A stretch of 36,982 nt of DNA from an uncultured Methylocystaceae bacterium (GCA_937870755.1 CALMZV010000126.1:1-36982), one strand, 5' to 3'. Shown: positions 8,975 through 17,941, numbered from the stretch's first letter. Numbers and translations: made by a program. The notes: generated by a model from the letters alone, not told the origin.

Positions 8975-9718
8975 TCATCCGCGTCCGACGAACGGCATGG
9001 TCGTCGCCATCACGGTCACGAACAGCGCATTTGCATCGAGCGGAAGATCGGCCATGTAGAGCACCGTCTTGACCACGTTCGACACATCCATCGTCGGTTC
9101 GATCCGGACGGATCCGTCGGCCTGCGGCACGCCTTGGGTCATTGCGCGCGCCATATCGGTCAGCGCGTTGCCGATGTCGATCTGCCCGACCGCGATGTTG
9201 TATTTGCGCCCGTCGAGCGAGGAGGATTTCGTAAGACCGGTGATGGCGTGTTTGGTCGACGTATAGGCGACCGAATTGGGACGTGGCGCGGTGGCGGAGA
9301 TCGATCCGTTGTTGATGATGCGCCCGCCCTGCGGCGTCTGCGCCTTCATGATGCGGAACGCCTGCTGCGTGCACAGAAACGGCCCGGTCAGATTGGTTGC
9401 GACGACGCGCAGCCAGTCCTCGGTTGCAAGGTCCTCGAGCGGAATCGCAGGCGCGCCGGCGCCGGCGTTGTTGAACAGAAGATCGAGCCGGCCGAACTTT
9501 GTGGCGCAGGCGTCGAACAAGGCGACGACCTGCGCGGGATCGGCCACGTCGGTGGCCACGCACAGGGCGCGCGCGGACGCAAACCCGGCGGCGGTTTCCT
9601 TCAGCGCGTCGAGCCGCCGTCCGGCGAGCGCGACGTTGTAGCCCTGTTGCAGCAGCGCCTGCGCGACCGCACGGCCGATGCCCGACCCCGCGCCGGTGAC
9701 GAGAGCGGTCTTTGGCAT
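8975..9718 (-). CDS. SDR-family NAD(P)-dependent oxidoreductase (candidate sugar dehydrogenase)
   Basis: Classical short-chain dehydrogenase, 247 residues. The cofactor motif TGAGSGIG is at 8-15, NNAG at 83-86, the catalytic Ser in NGSIS (139/141), Tyr152 and Lys156 in YTSTK. In this operon it is the best candidate for the first oxidation, sugar (for example galactose) to aldonolactone, with spontaneous or separately encoded lactone hydrolysis, since no lactonase is present. Alternatively it oxidises a sugar acid or alcohol. The ATG has AGGAG 6 bases upstream and the gene follows the permease stop by 9 bases. Confidence 0.8.
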   Translation of the reverse strand: MPKTALVTGAGSGIGRAVAQALLQQGYNVALAGRRLDALKETAAGFASARALCVATDVADPAQVVALFDACATKFGRLDLLFNNAGAGAPAIPLEDLATEDWLRVVATNLTGPFLCTQQAFRIMKAQTPQGGRIINNGSISATAPRPNSVAYTSTKHAITGLTKSSSLDGRKYNIAVGQIDIGNALTDMARAMTQGVPQADGSVRIEPTMDVSNVVKTVLYMADLPLDANALFVTVMATTMPFVGRG

Positions 9719-9727
9719 GTCGAACTC

Positions 9728-10627
9728 CTATTCCTTCACGGCGCCGGTCATGGAGGCGACGTAATAGTCCACAAAGAAGGAATAGAGAATAACCACGGGC
9801 AGCGATCCCAGCAGCGCGCCTGCCATCAGCGAGCCCCATTCGAACACGTCGCCGCGCACGAGTTCCGTCAGCACGCCGACCGGCACTGTCTTCTGCTCCG
9901 ACGACTGGATGAAGGTGAGCGCATAGATGAACTCGTTCCACGACAACGTGAAGGCGAAGATGCCGGCCGAGATCAGGCCGGGCACGGCAAGCGGCAGCAC
10001 GACCTTCGTGAGAATCTGCCAGCGCGATGCGCCGTCCATCAGCGCGCATTCCTCGAGTTCGTAGGGAATGGAACGAAAATACCCCATCAATAGCCAGGTG
10101 CAGAACGGAATGAGGAATGTGGGGTAGGTGAGGATGAGCGCGAGTTTCGTGTCGTAGATACCGAACTGGAACACGATATAGGCGAGCGGAATGAAAAGGA
10201 TGGACGGTGGCACGAGATAGGCGAGAAAGATCGCGAGGCCGACATAACGCGCGCCGGTGAAGCGGATGCGCTCGATGGCGTAGGCGGCGGCCACCGAGGC
10301 CGCTAGCGCCAGGAAGGTGGCGCAGACGGCCACCAGCATCGTATTGAACAGCCAGCCCGGATAGGACGTCTCGAACAGCAGATACCTGATGTGCTGCAGC
10401 GTCGGCTCCACCACCCACAGCGGACTGTAGTTGGCGTAGTCGGTCAGTTGCGCGTTGGGCTTAACGGAGGTGATCGCCATCCAGTAGAACGGAAACAGCA
10501 GCACGAAGACGAAAACCGCGAGCGGCAGGTAGATCGTCAATGCGCGACGCGGCAGGTTGGACAGATAGTCCATGCCCACATTGTCGTCGACGATCGGGTG
10601 TTCGGGCGTCTGTGTCCGTGTCGTCAT
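9728..10627 (-). CDS. carbohydrate ABC transporter permease (MalG/UgpE type)
   Basis: Inner-membrane permease of a CUT1 sugar importer, 299 residues. Six membrane segments are apparent, beginning with ALTIYLPLAVFVFVLLFPFYW after a ~30-residue cytoplasmic N-terminus. The EAA loop that docks on the ATPase is well preserved: EECALMDGASRWQILTKVVLPLAVPGL. The short C-terminus and the long first periplasmic loop are as in MalG-like partners. It pairs with the permease encoded just upstream, 7 bases away. Confidence 0.92.
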   Translation of the reverse strand: MTTRTQTPEHPIVDDNVGMDYLSNLPRRALTIYLPLAVFVFVLLFPFYWMAITSVKPNAQLTDYANYSPLWVVEPTLQHIRYLLFETSYPGWLFNTMLVAVCATFLALAASVAAAYAIERIRFTGARYVGLAIFLAYLVPPSILFIPLAYIVFQFGIYDTKLALILTYPTFLIPFCTWLLMGYFRSIPYELEECALMDGASRWQILTKVVLPLAVPGLISAGIFAFTLSWNEFIYALTFIQSSEQKTVPVGVLTELVRGDVFEWGSLMAGALLGSLPVVILYSFFVDYYVASMTGAVKE

Positions 10628-10634
10628 GGTCGTC

Positions 10635-11555
10635 TCAATCCGCGCCGCCCTGCTGCCAGCGCCGCCGTTGCAGTCCGAAGAAGCTGAAGAGAATGGCTGC
10701 GAGCAGGAACGGCGTCATGGCGACGGCGATCGCCGCCCCTTCGCCCAGCTGTCCGCCGGGAATGCCGCGCTGGAACGACAGCGTGGCCATCAGATGCGTG
10801 GCGTTGACCGGCCCGCCCTTGGTGAGCACGTAGATGAGCTGAAAGTCCGTGAATGTGAACAGCACCGAGAATGTCATCACCACCGCGATGATGGGAGAGA
10901 GCATCGGCAGCGTGACATGGCGAAAGCGCTGCCACGACGTCGCGCCGTCCAGCGAGGCCGCCTCCTGCAACGATGGCGGAATGGTTTGCAGGCCGGCGAG
11001 CAGGGAAATGGCGACGAACGGAATGCCTCGCCACACATTTGCGGCGATGACGGAGGCGCGCGCGTTCGTCGCATCGCCCAGGAAATTGATCGGCGCGTCG
11101 ATCAAGCCGAGCCTCATCAGGACCCACGAAATCACCGAGAATTGCGAATCGTAGATCCACCAGAACGCAATCGCCGAAAGAACCGTCGGCACGACCCACG
11201 GCAGCAGCACGATCGCGCGGAAGAAGGATTTCAACGGCAGGTTCTCGTTGAGGATGAGCGCAAGCCAAAGGCCGAGCGCGAACTTGAGCGCCGAGGCGGC
11301 GACCGTGTAGAGAATCGTGTTGAACACCGACAGCCAGAACACGGAATCGTTCCACAGCGACTGGTAGTTCTCCAGGCCGATGAACACGCCCGCCCGGCCG
11401 ATGCGCGTGTCGGTGAACCCGAGCCACGTGCCGACGCCCAGCGGATAGGCGAGGAAGCACAACAGAAACGCCGCCGCCGGCAGCATGAACAGAAGGCCCG
11501 GCCCGTTGCGGGCCTGTCCGAACGAGGCCACGAGCGACGGCGCGTTCGCTTTCAT
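10635..11555 (-). CDS. sugar ABC transporter permease (MalF/UgpA type)
   Basis: Second permease of the importer, 306 residues from the ATG at 11555, which has GGAG 7 bases upstream. An in-frame extension to 11723 is Arg/Pro-rich and overlaps the binding-protein gene, so I reject it. The protein begins MKANAPSLVASFGQARNGPGLLFMLPAAAFLLCFLAYPLG, has six membrane segments, and contains the EAA loop LQEAASLDGATSWQRFRHVTLPMLSPII. It forms the membrane channel with the 299-residue partner. Confidence 0.91.
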   Translation of the reverse strand: MKANAPSLVASFGQARNGPGLLFMLPAAAFLLCFLAYPLGVGTWLGFTDTRIGRAGVFIGLENYQSLWNDSVFWLSVFNTILYTVAASALKFALGLWLALILNENLPLKSFFRAIVLLPWVVPTVLSAIAFWWIYDSQFSVISWVLMRLGLIDAPINFLGDATNARASVIAANVWRGIPFVAISLLAGLQTIPPSLQEAASLDGATSWQRFRHVTLPMLSPIIAVVMTFSVLFTFTDFQLIYVLTKGGPVNATHLMATLSFQRGIPGGQLGEGAAIAVAMTPFLLAAILFSFFGLQRRRWQQGGAD

Positions 11556-11619
11556 CTGCGTCTCCGTCGGGGTTCGCACACGCCGCCCCGCCGCGCGTTG
11601 CGGAGGGGCGGCGCGGATG

Positions 11620-12918
11620 TCAGATGCGATAATAGCGCATGGCGCGCTGTTCGGCGCGTTTGGCGGCTTCTTCCGGCGTGCGCTGGCCGGTGACGGCTTC
11701 CGCAAACATGTCGACGACCACATAGTCCGCCATCACGGCGGCGGATGCGTAGCCGAGCGGCCCCGCGTAGCCGTTCGGTTGCAGCGTGGCCGACGATTTC
11801 GCATAAGGCGCGTGCACAGGGTCGGATGTCCAGACGGGATTGCTCTCAAACGCGCGCAAAGGCTGGCAGCAATAAGCGCTGGAGCCGGTGAGCCAGGCGT
11901 TCATCTGGTCGGCCTCGTACATGAACTTCAGATAGGCCTGCGCCGCCAGTGGAAACTTCGTGTGTTTGAACACGATGCAGGACGTCGTCTGCGTCAGCTC
12001 CATCGGCTTGCCGACCGGGCCGATCGGAAAATTGACCGAGCGGATATCCTTGGCGATGTCGGCGAGTTTGGGATCGTTCTTCGCCGAATAGTAGAGCGAG
12101 ACGCCGTTGGCCGTCAGCGATATCTGACCGGCCAGGAAGGCGCGGTTGTTGTTGATGTCGAGCCAGCTTTCCGTGCCGGGAATGAATGTCTGGTAGAGCG
12201 CCTTGGCGTAGTTGAGCGCCGCGATCGTCTCGGGCGAGTTGATCGTCACTTTGGAGCTTTCGTCCACCATCTTGCCGCCATGACTCCACAACAGCCAATG
12301 CGCGTAGTTGTTGCCGTCGCCGACGGCCTTGCCGTGCGCGAAACCCGCCGGCGTGCCTTTGGCCTTCATCGCCTTGCACAGTTCGAGCAGCCCCGCCGTG
12401 TCCTTGGGAAATTGCTTGAAGCCGGCGGCCTGCACATGGCTGTCGCGATAGAGAATCGCGTTGCCGATGGCCGCCAGCGGCAGCGCGATGAACTTGCCGT
12501 CGCGCCTGGCGTAGCCTTCGACGCCCGGATACCAACCGCCGTATTTCGCGCCGAGGTAATTGCCGAGCGGCGAGAGATCCATCAGCTTTTCGGGATATTG
12601 CTGCGCGTCGTCGAACCACACGAGCATGATGTCGGGGCCCGAGCCGACATTGGCGGCGACCGCCGCCTTCGGGCGTATGTCTTCCCAGCTCTCCTTGTCG
12701 ATCTTCACCTCGACGCCGGTCTTCTCGGTGAATTTCTTCGTGTTGGCGATCCAGGAATCCTCGTCGCCCTTCACGAACGGCGCCCAGCGCAGCAGGCGCA
12801 GGCTGGCGCCGGCTTCCGGCTTGTATTCGGGTTCCTGCGCGAATGCCGGCAGACCGAGTCCCGTCGCGCCGGCCAGACCGGCGGCGCCGGCCATCAAGTC
12901 GCGTCTCGATATATTCAT
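11620..12918 (-). CDS. ABC transporter sugar-binding protein (family 1)
   Basis: Periplasmic solute-binding protein that captures the sugar for the importer. The 432-residue precursor starts MNISRRDLMAGAAGLAGATGLGLPAFAQ, a twin-arginine signal (SRRDLM) with a cleavage site after AFA. The mature part has the family 1 layout (LRLLRWAPFVKGDEDSW..., GPDIMLVWFDDAQQYPEKLMDLSPL, ...YAHWLLWSHGGKMVDE). It lies 64 bases upstream of the first permease and 43 bases downstream of the ATPase gene. The ligand is not readable from sequence; the operon suggests a monosaccharide or its acid. Confidence 0.92.
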   Translation of the reverse strand: MNISRRDLMAGAAGLAGATGLGLPAFAQEPEYKPEAGASLRLLRWAPFVKGDEDSWIANTKKFTEKTGVEVKIDKESWEDIRPKAAVAANVGSGPDIMLVWFDDAQQYPEKLMDLSPLGNYLGAKYGGWYPGVEGYARRDGKFIALPLAAIGNAILYRDSHVQAAGFKQFPKDTAGLLELCKAMKAKGTPAGFAHGKAVGDGNNYAHWLLWSHGGKMVDESSKVTINSPETIAALNYAKALYQTFIPGTESWLDINNNRAFLAGQISLTANGVSLYYSAKNDPKLADIAKDIRSVNFPIGPVGKPMELTQTTSCIVFKHTKFPLAAQAYLKFMYEADQMNAWLTGSSAYCCQPLRAFESNPVWTSDPVHAPYAKSSATLQPNGYAGPLGYASAAVMADYVVVDMFAEAVTGQRTPEEAAKRAEQRAMRYYRI

Positions 12919-12961
12919 GGCGCCTTCCTCCTTGGGTGCTTGCCCGTGCCAGATCGGAACG

Positions 12962-14032
12962 TCACGACAGACGCGCGCCCGTCGCCGCGTCGAACAGATG
13001 CGTCGCAGCAGCGACGATTTCGAGAGACATCCCGTCTCCGGGTCTTGCGAAAATGCGCTCGCGGAAAACGCAGACGAGCTCCTCGCCGCCGACTTCGATC
13101 ACAACCTGCGTCTCCGAGCCGGTCGGTTCGACGACGACGACGCGCGCGGGCAGGCCGTGCGCGCTCTGGTGGAAGTGTTCGGGCCGAACGCCGTAGATCA
13201 GATCTCGGTCGCGCGCGCTGTCGGGCGCAGGCGCAGCAAGCGGCAGCTCCACGCCGCCTTTTTCGGTCACGAAGCGCATGGCGTCGCTGGGGTTGATGCG
13301 GCCCTTGAGCATGTTCATCGCAGGCGAGCCAATGAAACCTGCGACGAACACATTCGCGGGTCGGTCGTAAAGATCGAGCGGCGCGCCGATCTGCTCCACC
13401 ATCCCGTCGTGCATCACCACGATCTTGTCGGCCATCGTCATGGCTTCGATCTGATCGTGCGTCACGTAGACGGTCGTCGTCTTCAGCCGCTGATGCAGCT
13501 CCTTGATCTCGGTGCGCATCGACACGCGCAGCTTCGCGTCGAGATTGGAGAGAGGTTCGTCGAACAGGAACACCTGCGGATCGCGCACGATCGCGCGGCC
13601 CATCGCCACGCGTTGGCGCTGGCCGCCCGAAAGCTGGCGCGGATACCGGTCGAGCAGGTGCGTCAGGCCGAGAATCTCGGCGGCCGGCTTCAGCTTTCCG
13701 GCAATCTCGTCGCGGCCGGCGCCGCGCAGCTTGAGAGAGAACGCCATGTTGTCGGCGACCGTCATGTGCGGATACAGCGCGTAGTTCTGGAACACCATCG
13801 CGATGTCGCGATCCTTCGGCGGCAGGTGGTTCACCACGCGCTCGCCGATGCGGATTTCGCCGGACGTGATGTTCTCCAGCCCTGCGATCATGCGCAGCAG
13901 CGTCGATTTTCCGCAGCCGGACGGGCCGACGAGAATGACGAATTCGCCGTCGCCGATCTCCACGTCCACGCCCTTGATGATGCCAACGGCGCCGAACGAT
14001 TTGCGTACGTCCACGATGTCGACCGACGCCAT
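12962..14032 (-). CDS. sugar ABC transporter ATP-binding protein (UgpC/MsmX type)
   Basis: Cytoplasmic ATPase powering the importer, 356 residues. Walker [10 protein letters not shown] at 36-44, Q-loop Gln82 in [10 protein letters not shown], signature LSGGQ at 134-138, Walker B VFLFDEP at 154-160, H-loop His192 in VTHDQIEAM. After about residue 240 comes the C-terminal TOBE region ([16 protein letters not shown]...GVRPEHF) typical of the UgpC/MalK group. It is the first gene of the minus-strand operon, and the palindrome at 14119-14132 lies 86 bases upstream of its ATG. Confidence 0.94.
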   Translation of the reverse strand: MASVDIVDVRKSFGAVGIIKGVDVEIGDGEFVILVGPSGCGKSTLLRMIAGLENITSGEIRIGERVVNHLPPKDRDIAMVFQNYALYPHMTVADNMAFSLKLRGAGRDEIAGKLKPAAEILGLTHLLDRYPRQLSGGQRQRVAMGRAIVRDPQVFLFDEPLSNLDAKLRVSMRTEIKELHQRLKTTTVYVTHDQIEAMTMADKIVVMHDGMVEQIGAPLDLYDRPANVFVAGFIGSPAMNMLKGRINPSDAMRFVTEKGGVELPLAAPAPDSARDRDLIYGVRPEHFHQSAHGLPARVVVVEPTGSETQVVIEVGGEELVCVFRERIFARPGDGMSLEIVAAATHLFDAATGARLS

Positions 14033-14118
14033 GCCCTGCCTCCCGACACAGGCGTTTCGGCCGGATTTGGCGATGCCTGCGCAGCGGCGCGCTTGGATCG
14101 TTCGCCGGTTCTTGTTTT

Positions 14119-14132
14119 TGGTAGCGCTCCCA
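14119..14132. promoter_or_regulatory. LacI-type operator in the divergent transporter/denD region
   Basis: TGGTAGCGCTCCCA, one base short of the perfect palindrome TGGTAGCGCTACCA, and a near copy of the site at 7852-7865. It lies in the 192-base gap between the divergent ABC ATPase gene (start 14032) and the denD-like gene (start 14225). TAAGAT on the minus strand (14137-14132) may be a -10 overlapped by the operator, which would fit repression. Confidence 0.65.
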
Positions 14133-14224
14133 TCTTATGGTATCCGGCGGCAAAGGGAAGCCCAATCCGGCTCGCGTCCATGCGCCGGCGAGCGCCGGGA
14201 TGGGCTCGGGTCGGGAAACCTCGC

Positions 14225-15214
14225 ATGCATGTTCTCGTCATCGGTGCGGCCGGCATGGTGGGCGTCAAGCTCACGCAGCGTCTCGTGCGCGACGGCCATC
14301 TGGGCGGACGCGCGCTCGAACGCCTGACGCTCGTCGACGTCGTCGCGCCGCAACATCCCGCGGGTTTTTCCGGTAGGATTGAAACGCTGGCCGCCGATAT
14401 ATCGGACGCCGCGCTTGCGCCGCGGCTCGTCGCGGCCAGACCCGAGATCGTCTTTCATCTCGCCGCCATCGTGTCCGGCGAGGCGGAGGAGGATTTCGAC
14501 AAGGGCTATCGCATCAATCTCGACGGCGTGCGCCATCTGTTCGAGGCGATCCGCGCCGAGGGCGCGCGCGCGCCCTATATGCCGCGCGTGATCTTCACAT
14601 CGTCGATCGCCGTGTTCGGCGCCCCGTTTCCAGACCCGATACCGGAAGAGTTTCACCTCACGCCGCTCACGAGTTACGGAACGCAGAAGGCGATCGGCGA
14701 ACTGCTGTTGAACGACTACGTGCGACGCGGGTTCTTCGACGGGCTGAGCATTCGGCTGCCTACCATCTGCATCCGCCCCGGCAGGCCGAACAAGGCGGCC
14801 TCCGGCTTTTTCTCCAATATCCTGCGCGAACCGCTCGTGGGTCGGGAGGCGGTGCTGCCGGTGTCGGACGACGTGCGGCACTGGCACGCCAGTCCGCGCG
14901 CCGCGGTGGGCTTTCTGATCCACGCGGCGACGATGGACCTGGCGCCTGTCGGCCCGCGTCGCGCGCTGTCGATGCCCGGACTTTCCGCGACCGTCGGCGA
15001 GCAGATCGAGGCGTTGCGAAAAATCGCGGGCGAGCGGGCGGTCAGGCTCATTCGCCGCGAGCCGGACGAAACGATCGTCCGCATCGTATCGGGCTGGGCG
15101 CGCCGGCTGGACGCCAGCCGCGCCGAGGCTCTCGGATTCCGCGCGGAGACAAAGTTCGAGGACATCGTGCGCGTCCACATCGAGGACGAGTTGGGCGGCG
15201 CACTTCCCGTCTGA
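14225..15214 (+). CDS. denD: NAD-dependent epimerase/dehydratase family protein, denD-like (D-erythronate dehydrogenase)
   Basis: Extended-SDR oxidoreductase of 329 residues. Cofactor motif GAAGMVG at 7-13, HLAAIVSGEAEEDF after the third strand, catalytic Ser126 region (FTSSIAVFGAPFP), Tyr151 and Lys155 in SYGTQK. The conserved stretches match the group annotated as D-erythronate dehydrogenase, which oxidises a four-carbon sugar acid to the 2-keto acid. The usual erythronate partners (kinase, isomerases) are absent here, so the substrate may be different. It starts at ATG 14225, has only a weak ribosome site, and is divergent from the sugar transporter with the operator in between, so it may belong to the same regulon. 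Confidence 0.75.
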   Translation: MHVLVIGAAGMVGVKLTQRLVRDGHLGGRALERLTLVDVVAPQHPAGFSGRIETLAADISDAALAPRLVAARPEIVFHLAAIVSGEAEEDFDKGYRINLDGVRHLFEAIRAEGARAPYMPRVIFTSSIAVFGAPFPDPIPEEFHLTPLTSYGTQKAIGELLLNDYVRRGFFDGLSIRLPTICIRPGRPNKAASGFFSNILREPLVGREAVLPVSDDVRHWHASPRAAVGFLIHAATMDLAPVGPRRALSMPGLSATVGEQIEALRKIAGERAVRLIRREPDETIVRIVSGWARRLDASRAEALGFRAETKFEDIVRVHIEDELGGALPV

Positions 15215-15242
15215 CGGACTGTTCCAGGGATTCTTCTCTAGT

Positions 15243-15836
15243 CTAGGGATTCTTCGGCGCGATGGCGCCGCCCTGTTTCAGCACCGCGCCGGTCTGCCTG
15301 TCGCCGGCGAGATCCGAGGCGCCGGCGATGCCGAGCAACTGCGCAAGGCGCGTGCGCGCGCGGTTCATGCGGCTCTTGATCGTGCCGATGGCGACGCCGC
15401 AGATGTCGGCCGCCTCCTCGTAGGACAGGCCGGATGCGCCGACGAGAATGAGCACTTCGCGCTGGTCTTCCGGCAGGCGCGCGAGGGCTGCGCGAAAGTC
15501 GGCGAGATCGAGCGCGCCTTCCTGTCCGCCGTCGACCGAGAGTTTCTCGGAATAGACGCCGTCCACGTCCTGCACCTCGCGCCCCTGCCGGCGGTAGAGC
15601 GTGAAATACGTGTTGCGCAAAATTGTGAAGAGCCACGCGCGGATGTTTGTGCCGGGCTCGAACTTGTCGGAATTGCCCCACGCCTTCAGCAGCGTGTCCT
15701 GCACCAGATCGTCGGCCTTGTGGGTGGAACCCGACAGCGAGAGCGCGAAGGCGCGCAGGCTGGGCATTTCGCGCACGAGCAGATCGCGAAAACTGGGCTG
15801 CGGCGCGCCGCCCTCCCGCGCCTTGGTTTCAGCCAT
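15243..15836 (-). CDS. ecfG: RNA polymerase sigma factor EcfG (general stress response)
   Basis: ECF sigma factor of the alphaproteobacterial general stress response, 197 residues. Region 2 runs from about residue 20 (LRAFALSLSGSTHKADDLVQDTLLKAW) through the -10 recognising helix (GTNIRAWLFTILRNTYFTLYRR); region 4 contains LPEDQREVLILVGASGLSYEEAADICGVAIGTIKSRMNRAR. The insertion and sequence between the regions are EcfG-like. It follows nepR by 3 bases, the standard arrangement, so NepR should hold it inactive until phosphorylated PhyR releases it. No phyR is in the window. The last codons coincide with an 11-base direct repeat (see findings). Confidence 0.92.
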   Translation of the reverse strand: MAETKAREGGAPQPSFRDLLVREMPSLRAFALSLSGSTHKADDLVQDTLLKAWGNSDKFEPGTNIRAWLFTILRNTYFTLYRRQGREVQDVDGVYSEKLSVDGGQEGALDLADFRAALARLPEDQREVLILVGASGLSYEEAADICGVAIGTIKSRMNRARTRLAQLLGIAGASDLAGDRQTGAVLKQGGAIAPKNP

Positions 15837-15839
15837 GGT

Positions 15840-16055
15840 TCAGTTTCCCTGGCTGGCGGACTGGTCGTTTTCCTTGGCTTGCAATTCGGCGAGCAGCACC
15901 AGCAGACGATCCGGCAGGGGCGCTTGCATCAGATCCTGGAAATGGGCTTTCAGCGCCTTGCCGATCGCGTCCTGAACGTTGGGGTCCAGCCCGGCCTCGC
16001 CGAAGGATTCAGCGCCCTCGTCGACGTTGCGGTCCCCAAACGAATTCGCCTTCAT
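15840..16055 (-). CDS. nepR: anti-sigma factor NepR
   Basis: Small anti-sigma factor of the general stress response, 71 residues from the ATG at 16055. The NepR core is visible: LDPNVQDAIGKALKAHFQDLMQAPLPDRLLVLLAELQAKE, two helices flanking the conserved P-x-P/D-R-L turn. NepR binds EcfG in unstressed cells and is displaced by the response regulator PhyR. A longer in-frame reading upstream lacks family similarity. It is co-transcribed with ecfG and preceded by an EcfG-like promoter (16123-16147), pointing to autoregulation. Confidence 0.92.
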   Translation of the reverse strand: MKANSFGDRNVDEGAESFGEAGLDPNVQDAIGKALKAHFQDLMQAPLPDRLLVLLAELQAKENDQSASQGN

Positions 16056-16122
16056 GCCAAATCTCCACCGCCGGGCGGTCGATCGCGCGCGCCCGGCGGA
16101 CGGGCCAGGGCTGGTCTCGCAC

Positions 16123-16147
16123 AACACGCGACGCGCGTCGGAGTTCC
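16123..16147 (-). promoter_or_regulatory. candidate EcfG-dependent promoter of nepR-ecfG
   Basis: On the minus strand GGAAC (16147-16143) is followed after exactly 16 bases by TGTT (16126-16123). The EcfG consensus is GGAAC, 16-17 bases, CGTT, so the -35 is exact and the -10 matches 3 of 4. The leader to the nepR start would be about 55-60 bases. Confidence 0.55.
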
Positions 16148-16322
16148 ATAGATCAATCAGATTAATTTTAACAGAATGTTACTCGTGTTTTCCCCGTCGC
16201 AAACCCATGATCTGCGCGAAAACGGGGGCTTCGCCATACAGCCCCGCGTCGACGTTTTCCGCGCGGTGGGCTAATCAAAGTTCGTCCAGTTTGAAACGCC
16301 GCGGGGCGCGCAGGGGAGCATC

Positions 16323-17933
16323 ATGACCGACTACGCCGGGGCCATCGCCGAATTCTCGGCCGACAAGCTCGAAAAATCCGTTCTGGCCGGTTCGCTGAAG
16401 GGCGGGCTGAACGCCTGCGTGGAATGTTGCGACCGCTGGGCGCGGGACGGGCGCGTCGCGCTCGAATTTTTCGGGGCTGACGGCGGGCGCCGGTCCGTGT
16501 CTTTCGCGCAGTTGCGGGATGACGCCGCCCGGTTCGCCAATCTTCTGAAGGCGCGCGGGATCGGCCGGGGCGATGTGGTGGCCGGCCTCATGCCGCGCGT
16601 GCCGGACCTGCTGACGGTGATCCTGGGAACCTGGCGCGCCGGCGCCGTCTATCAGCCCCTGTTCACCGCATTCGGGCCGGCGGCCGTGGAATCGCGCGTC
16701 ACCGCCGAAAGCGGCAGCCAGGCCAAACTCATCGTCACGGACGTGGCTAATCTTCCGAAACTGGCGGACGTGCCGAATTGTCCGCCGATTCTGGTTGCGG
16801 GCGGGTCCGGCGCGCAGGACTTCGCGTCCGCGCTCGCGGCCCAGTCCGCGCAGTTCGAGCCGGTGATGCTGACGGGCGACGACCCGTTCATCGTGCTGTT
16901 CACCTCCGGCACGACGGGCAAACCGAAGGGCGTGCGTTACCCGCTCGCGCTGCTGCTGCCGGTCGCCTCTTACATGCTGGACGCCATCGACCTGCGGCCG
17001 GGCGACATCTACTGGAACGTGGCCGATCCCGGCTGGGCCTACGGCATGTTGTACGCCGTGACGGGCCCGCTGCTTCTCGGCGCGACGACCACGTTCTACG
17101 AGGGCCCGTTCACCTTCGACTCCACCATGCGCGTCATCGGCGAGCGCAGGATCACCAATCTTGCGGCCGCGCCCACCGCCTATCGGCTGCTGATGGCGGC
17201 GGGCGATGCGGCGGTCGCTCCCATCGCCGGCCAGTTGCGCGTCGCCTCCAGCGCCGGCGAGCCCCTCAATCCGGAAGTCATCCGCTGGGCCGAACGCGCG
17301 CTGCGCACGCCGCTCGCCGACCACTACGGCCAGACGGAAGTGGCGATGCTGGTGTGCAACCACCATGCGCTGAAACACGAGGTGAAGCCCGGCGCCGCCG
17401 GCCTGCCGATGCCCGGCTTCCACGTCGCCATCCTCGACGACGATCTGAACGAGGCGCCGCGCAACACGCCCGGGGTGCTCGCGGTTCATCGCACCAGATC
17501 GCCGCTTTACACGTTCAAGGGCTACTGGAAGGCGGACTCGCCGTGCCTGCGCGGCGACTGGTATCTGACCGGCGACACGATGATGCAGGACGAGGACGGG
17601 CACTTCTTCTTCGTCGGCCGTCGTGACGACATCATCACCTCGGCCGGCTATCGCATCGGGCCGTTCGACGTGGAAAGCGCCATCATCGAACATCCGGCGG
17701 TGGCCGAGGTGGCGGTCGTCGGCAAGCCGGACCCGCAGCGCACCGAGATCGTGAAGGCGTTCATCGTGCTCAAGCCGGGCCATGCGGCCTCGGACGCGCT
17801 GAAGGAGGACATCCAGCAGATGGTGCGCAAGCGCCTCTCGACCCATTCCTACCCGCGCGAGATCGACTTCGTCGCGAGCCTGCCCAAGACGCCGAGCGGC
17901 AAGATCCAGCGGTTCCTGCTGCGCGAAGCGTGA
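16323..17933 (+). CDS. AMP-forming acyl-CoA synthetase
   Basis: ANL-superfamily enzyme, 536 residues, activating a carboxylic acid to its CoA thioester through an acyl-adenylate. ATP loop TSGTTGKPKG at 194-203, YGQTE at 335-339, GDWYLTGDT hinge region, and the C-terminal catalytic Lys527 in PSGKIQR. The DPGWAYG and AAPTAYRLLM segments resemble the acetyl/propionyl/medium-chain acyl-CoA synthetase branch, so a short- or medium-chain fatty acid is likely. GGGGAGC lies just before the ATG. It is a single gene divergent from nepR-ecfG. Confidence 0.88.
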   Translation: MTDYAGAIAEFSADKLEKSVLAGSLKGGLNACVECCDRWARDGRVALEFFGADGGRRSVSFAQLRDDAARFANLLKARGIGRGDVVAGLMPRVPDLLTVILGTWRAGAVYQPLFTAFGPAAVESRVTAESGSQAKLIVTDVANLPKLADVPNCPPILVAGGSGAQDFASALAAQSAQFEPVMLTGDDPFIVLFTSGTTGKPKGVRYPLALLLPVASYMLDAIDLRPGDIYWNVADPGWAYGMLYAVTGPLLLGATTTFYEGPFTFDSTMRVIGERRITNLAAAPTAYRLLMAAGDAAVAPIAGQLRVASSAGEPLNPEVIRWAERALRTPLADHYGQTEVAMLVCNHHALKHEVKPGAAGLPMPGFHVAILDDDLNEAPRNTPGVLAVHRTRSPLYTFKGYWKADSPCLRGDWYLTGDTMMQDEDGHFFFVGRRDDIITSAGYRIGPFDVESAIIEHPAVAEVAVVGKPDPQRTEIVKAFIVLKPGHAASDALKEDIQQMVRKRLSTHSYPREIDFVASLPKTPSGKIQRFLLREA

Positions 17934-17941
17934 GCGGCGCG

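Noticed and set aside
7716-10418. A 900-codon minus-strand frame across the regulator, SDR and permease genes
   Set aside because: It crosses several well-identified genes in another frame and has shadow-type composition.
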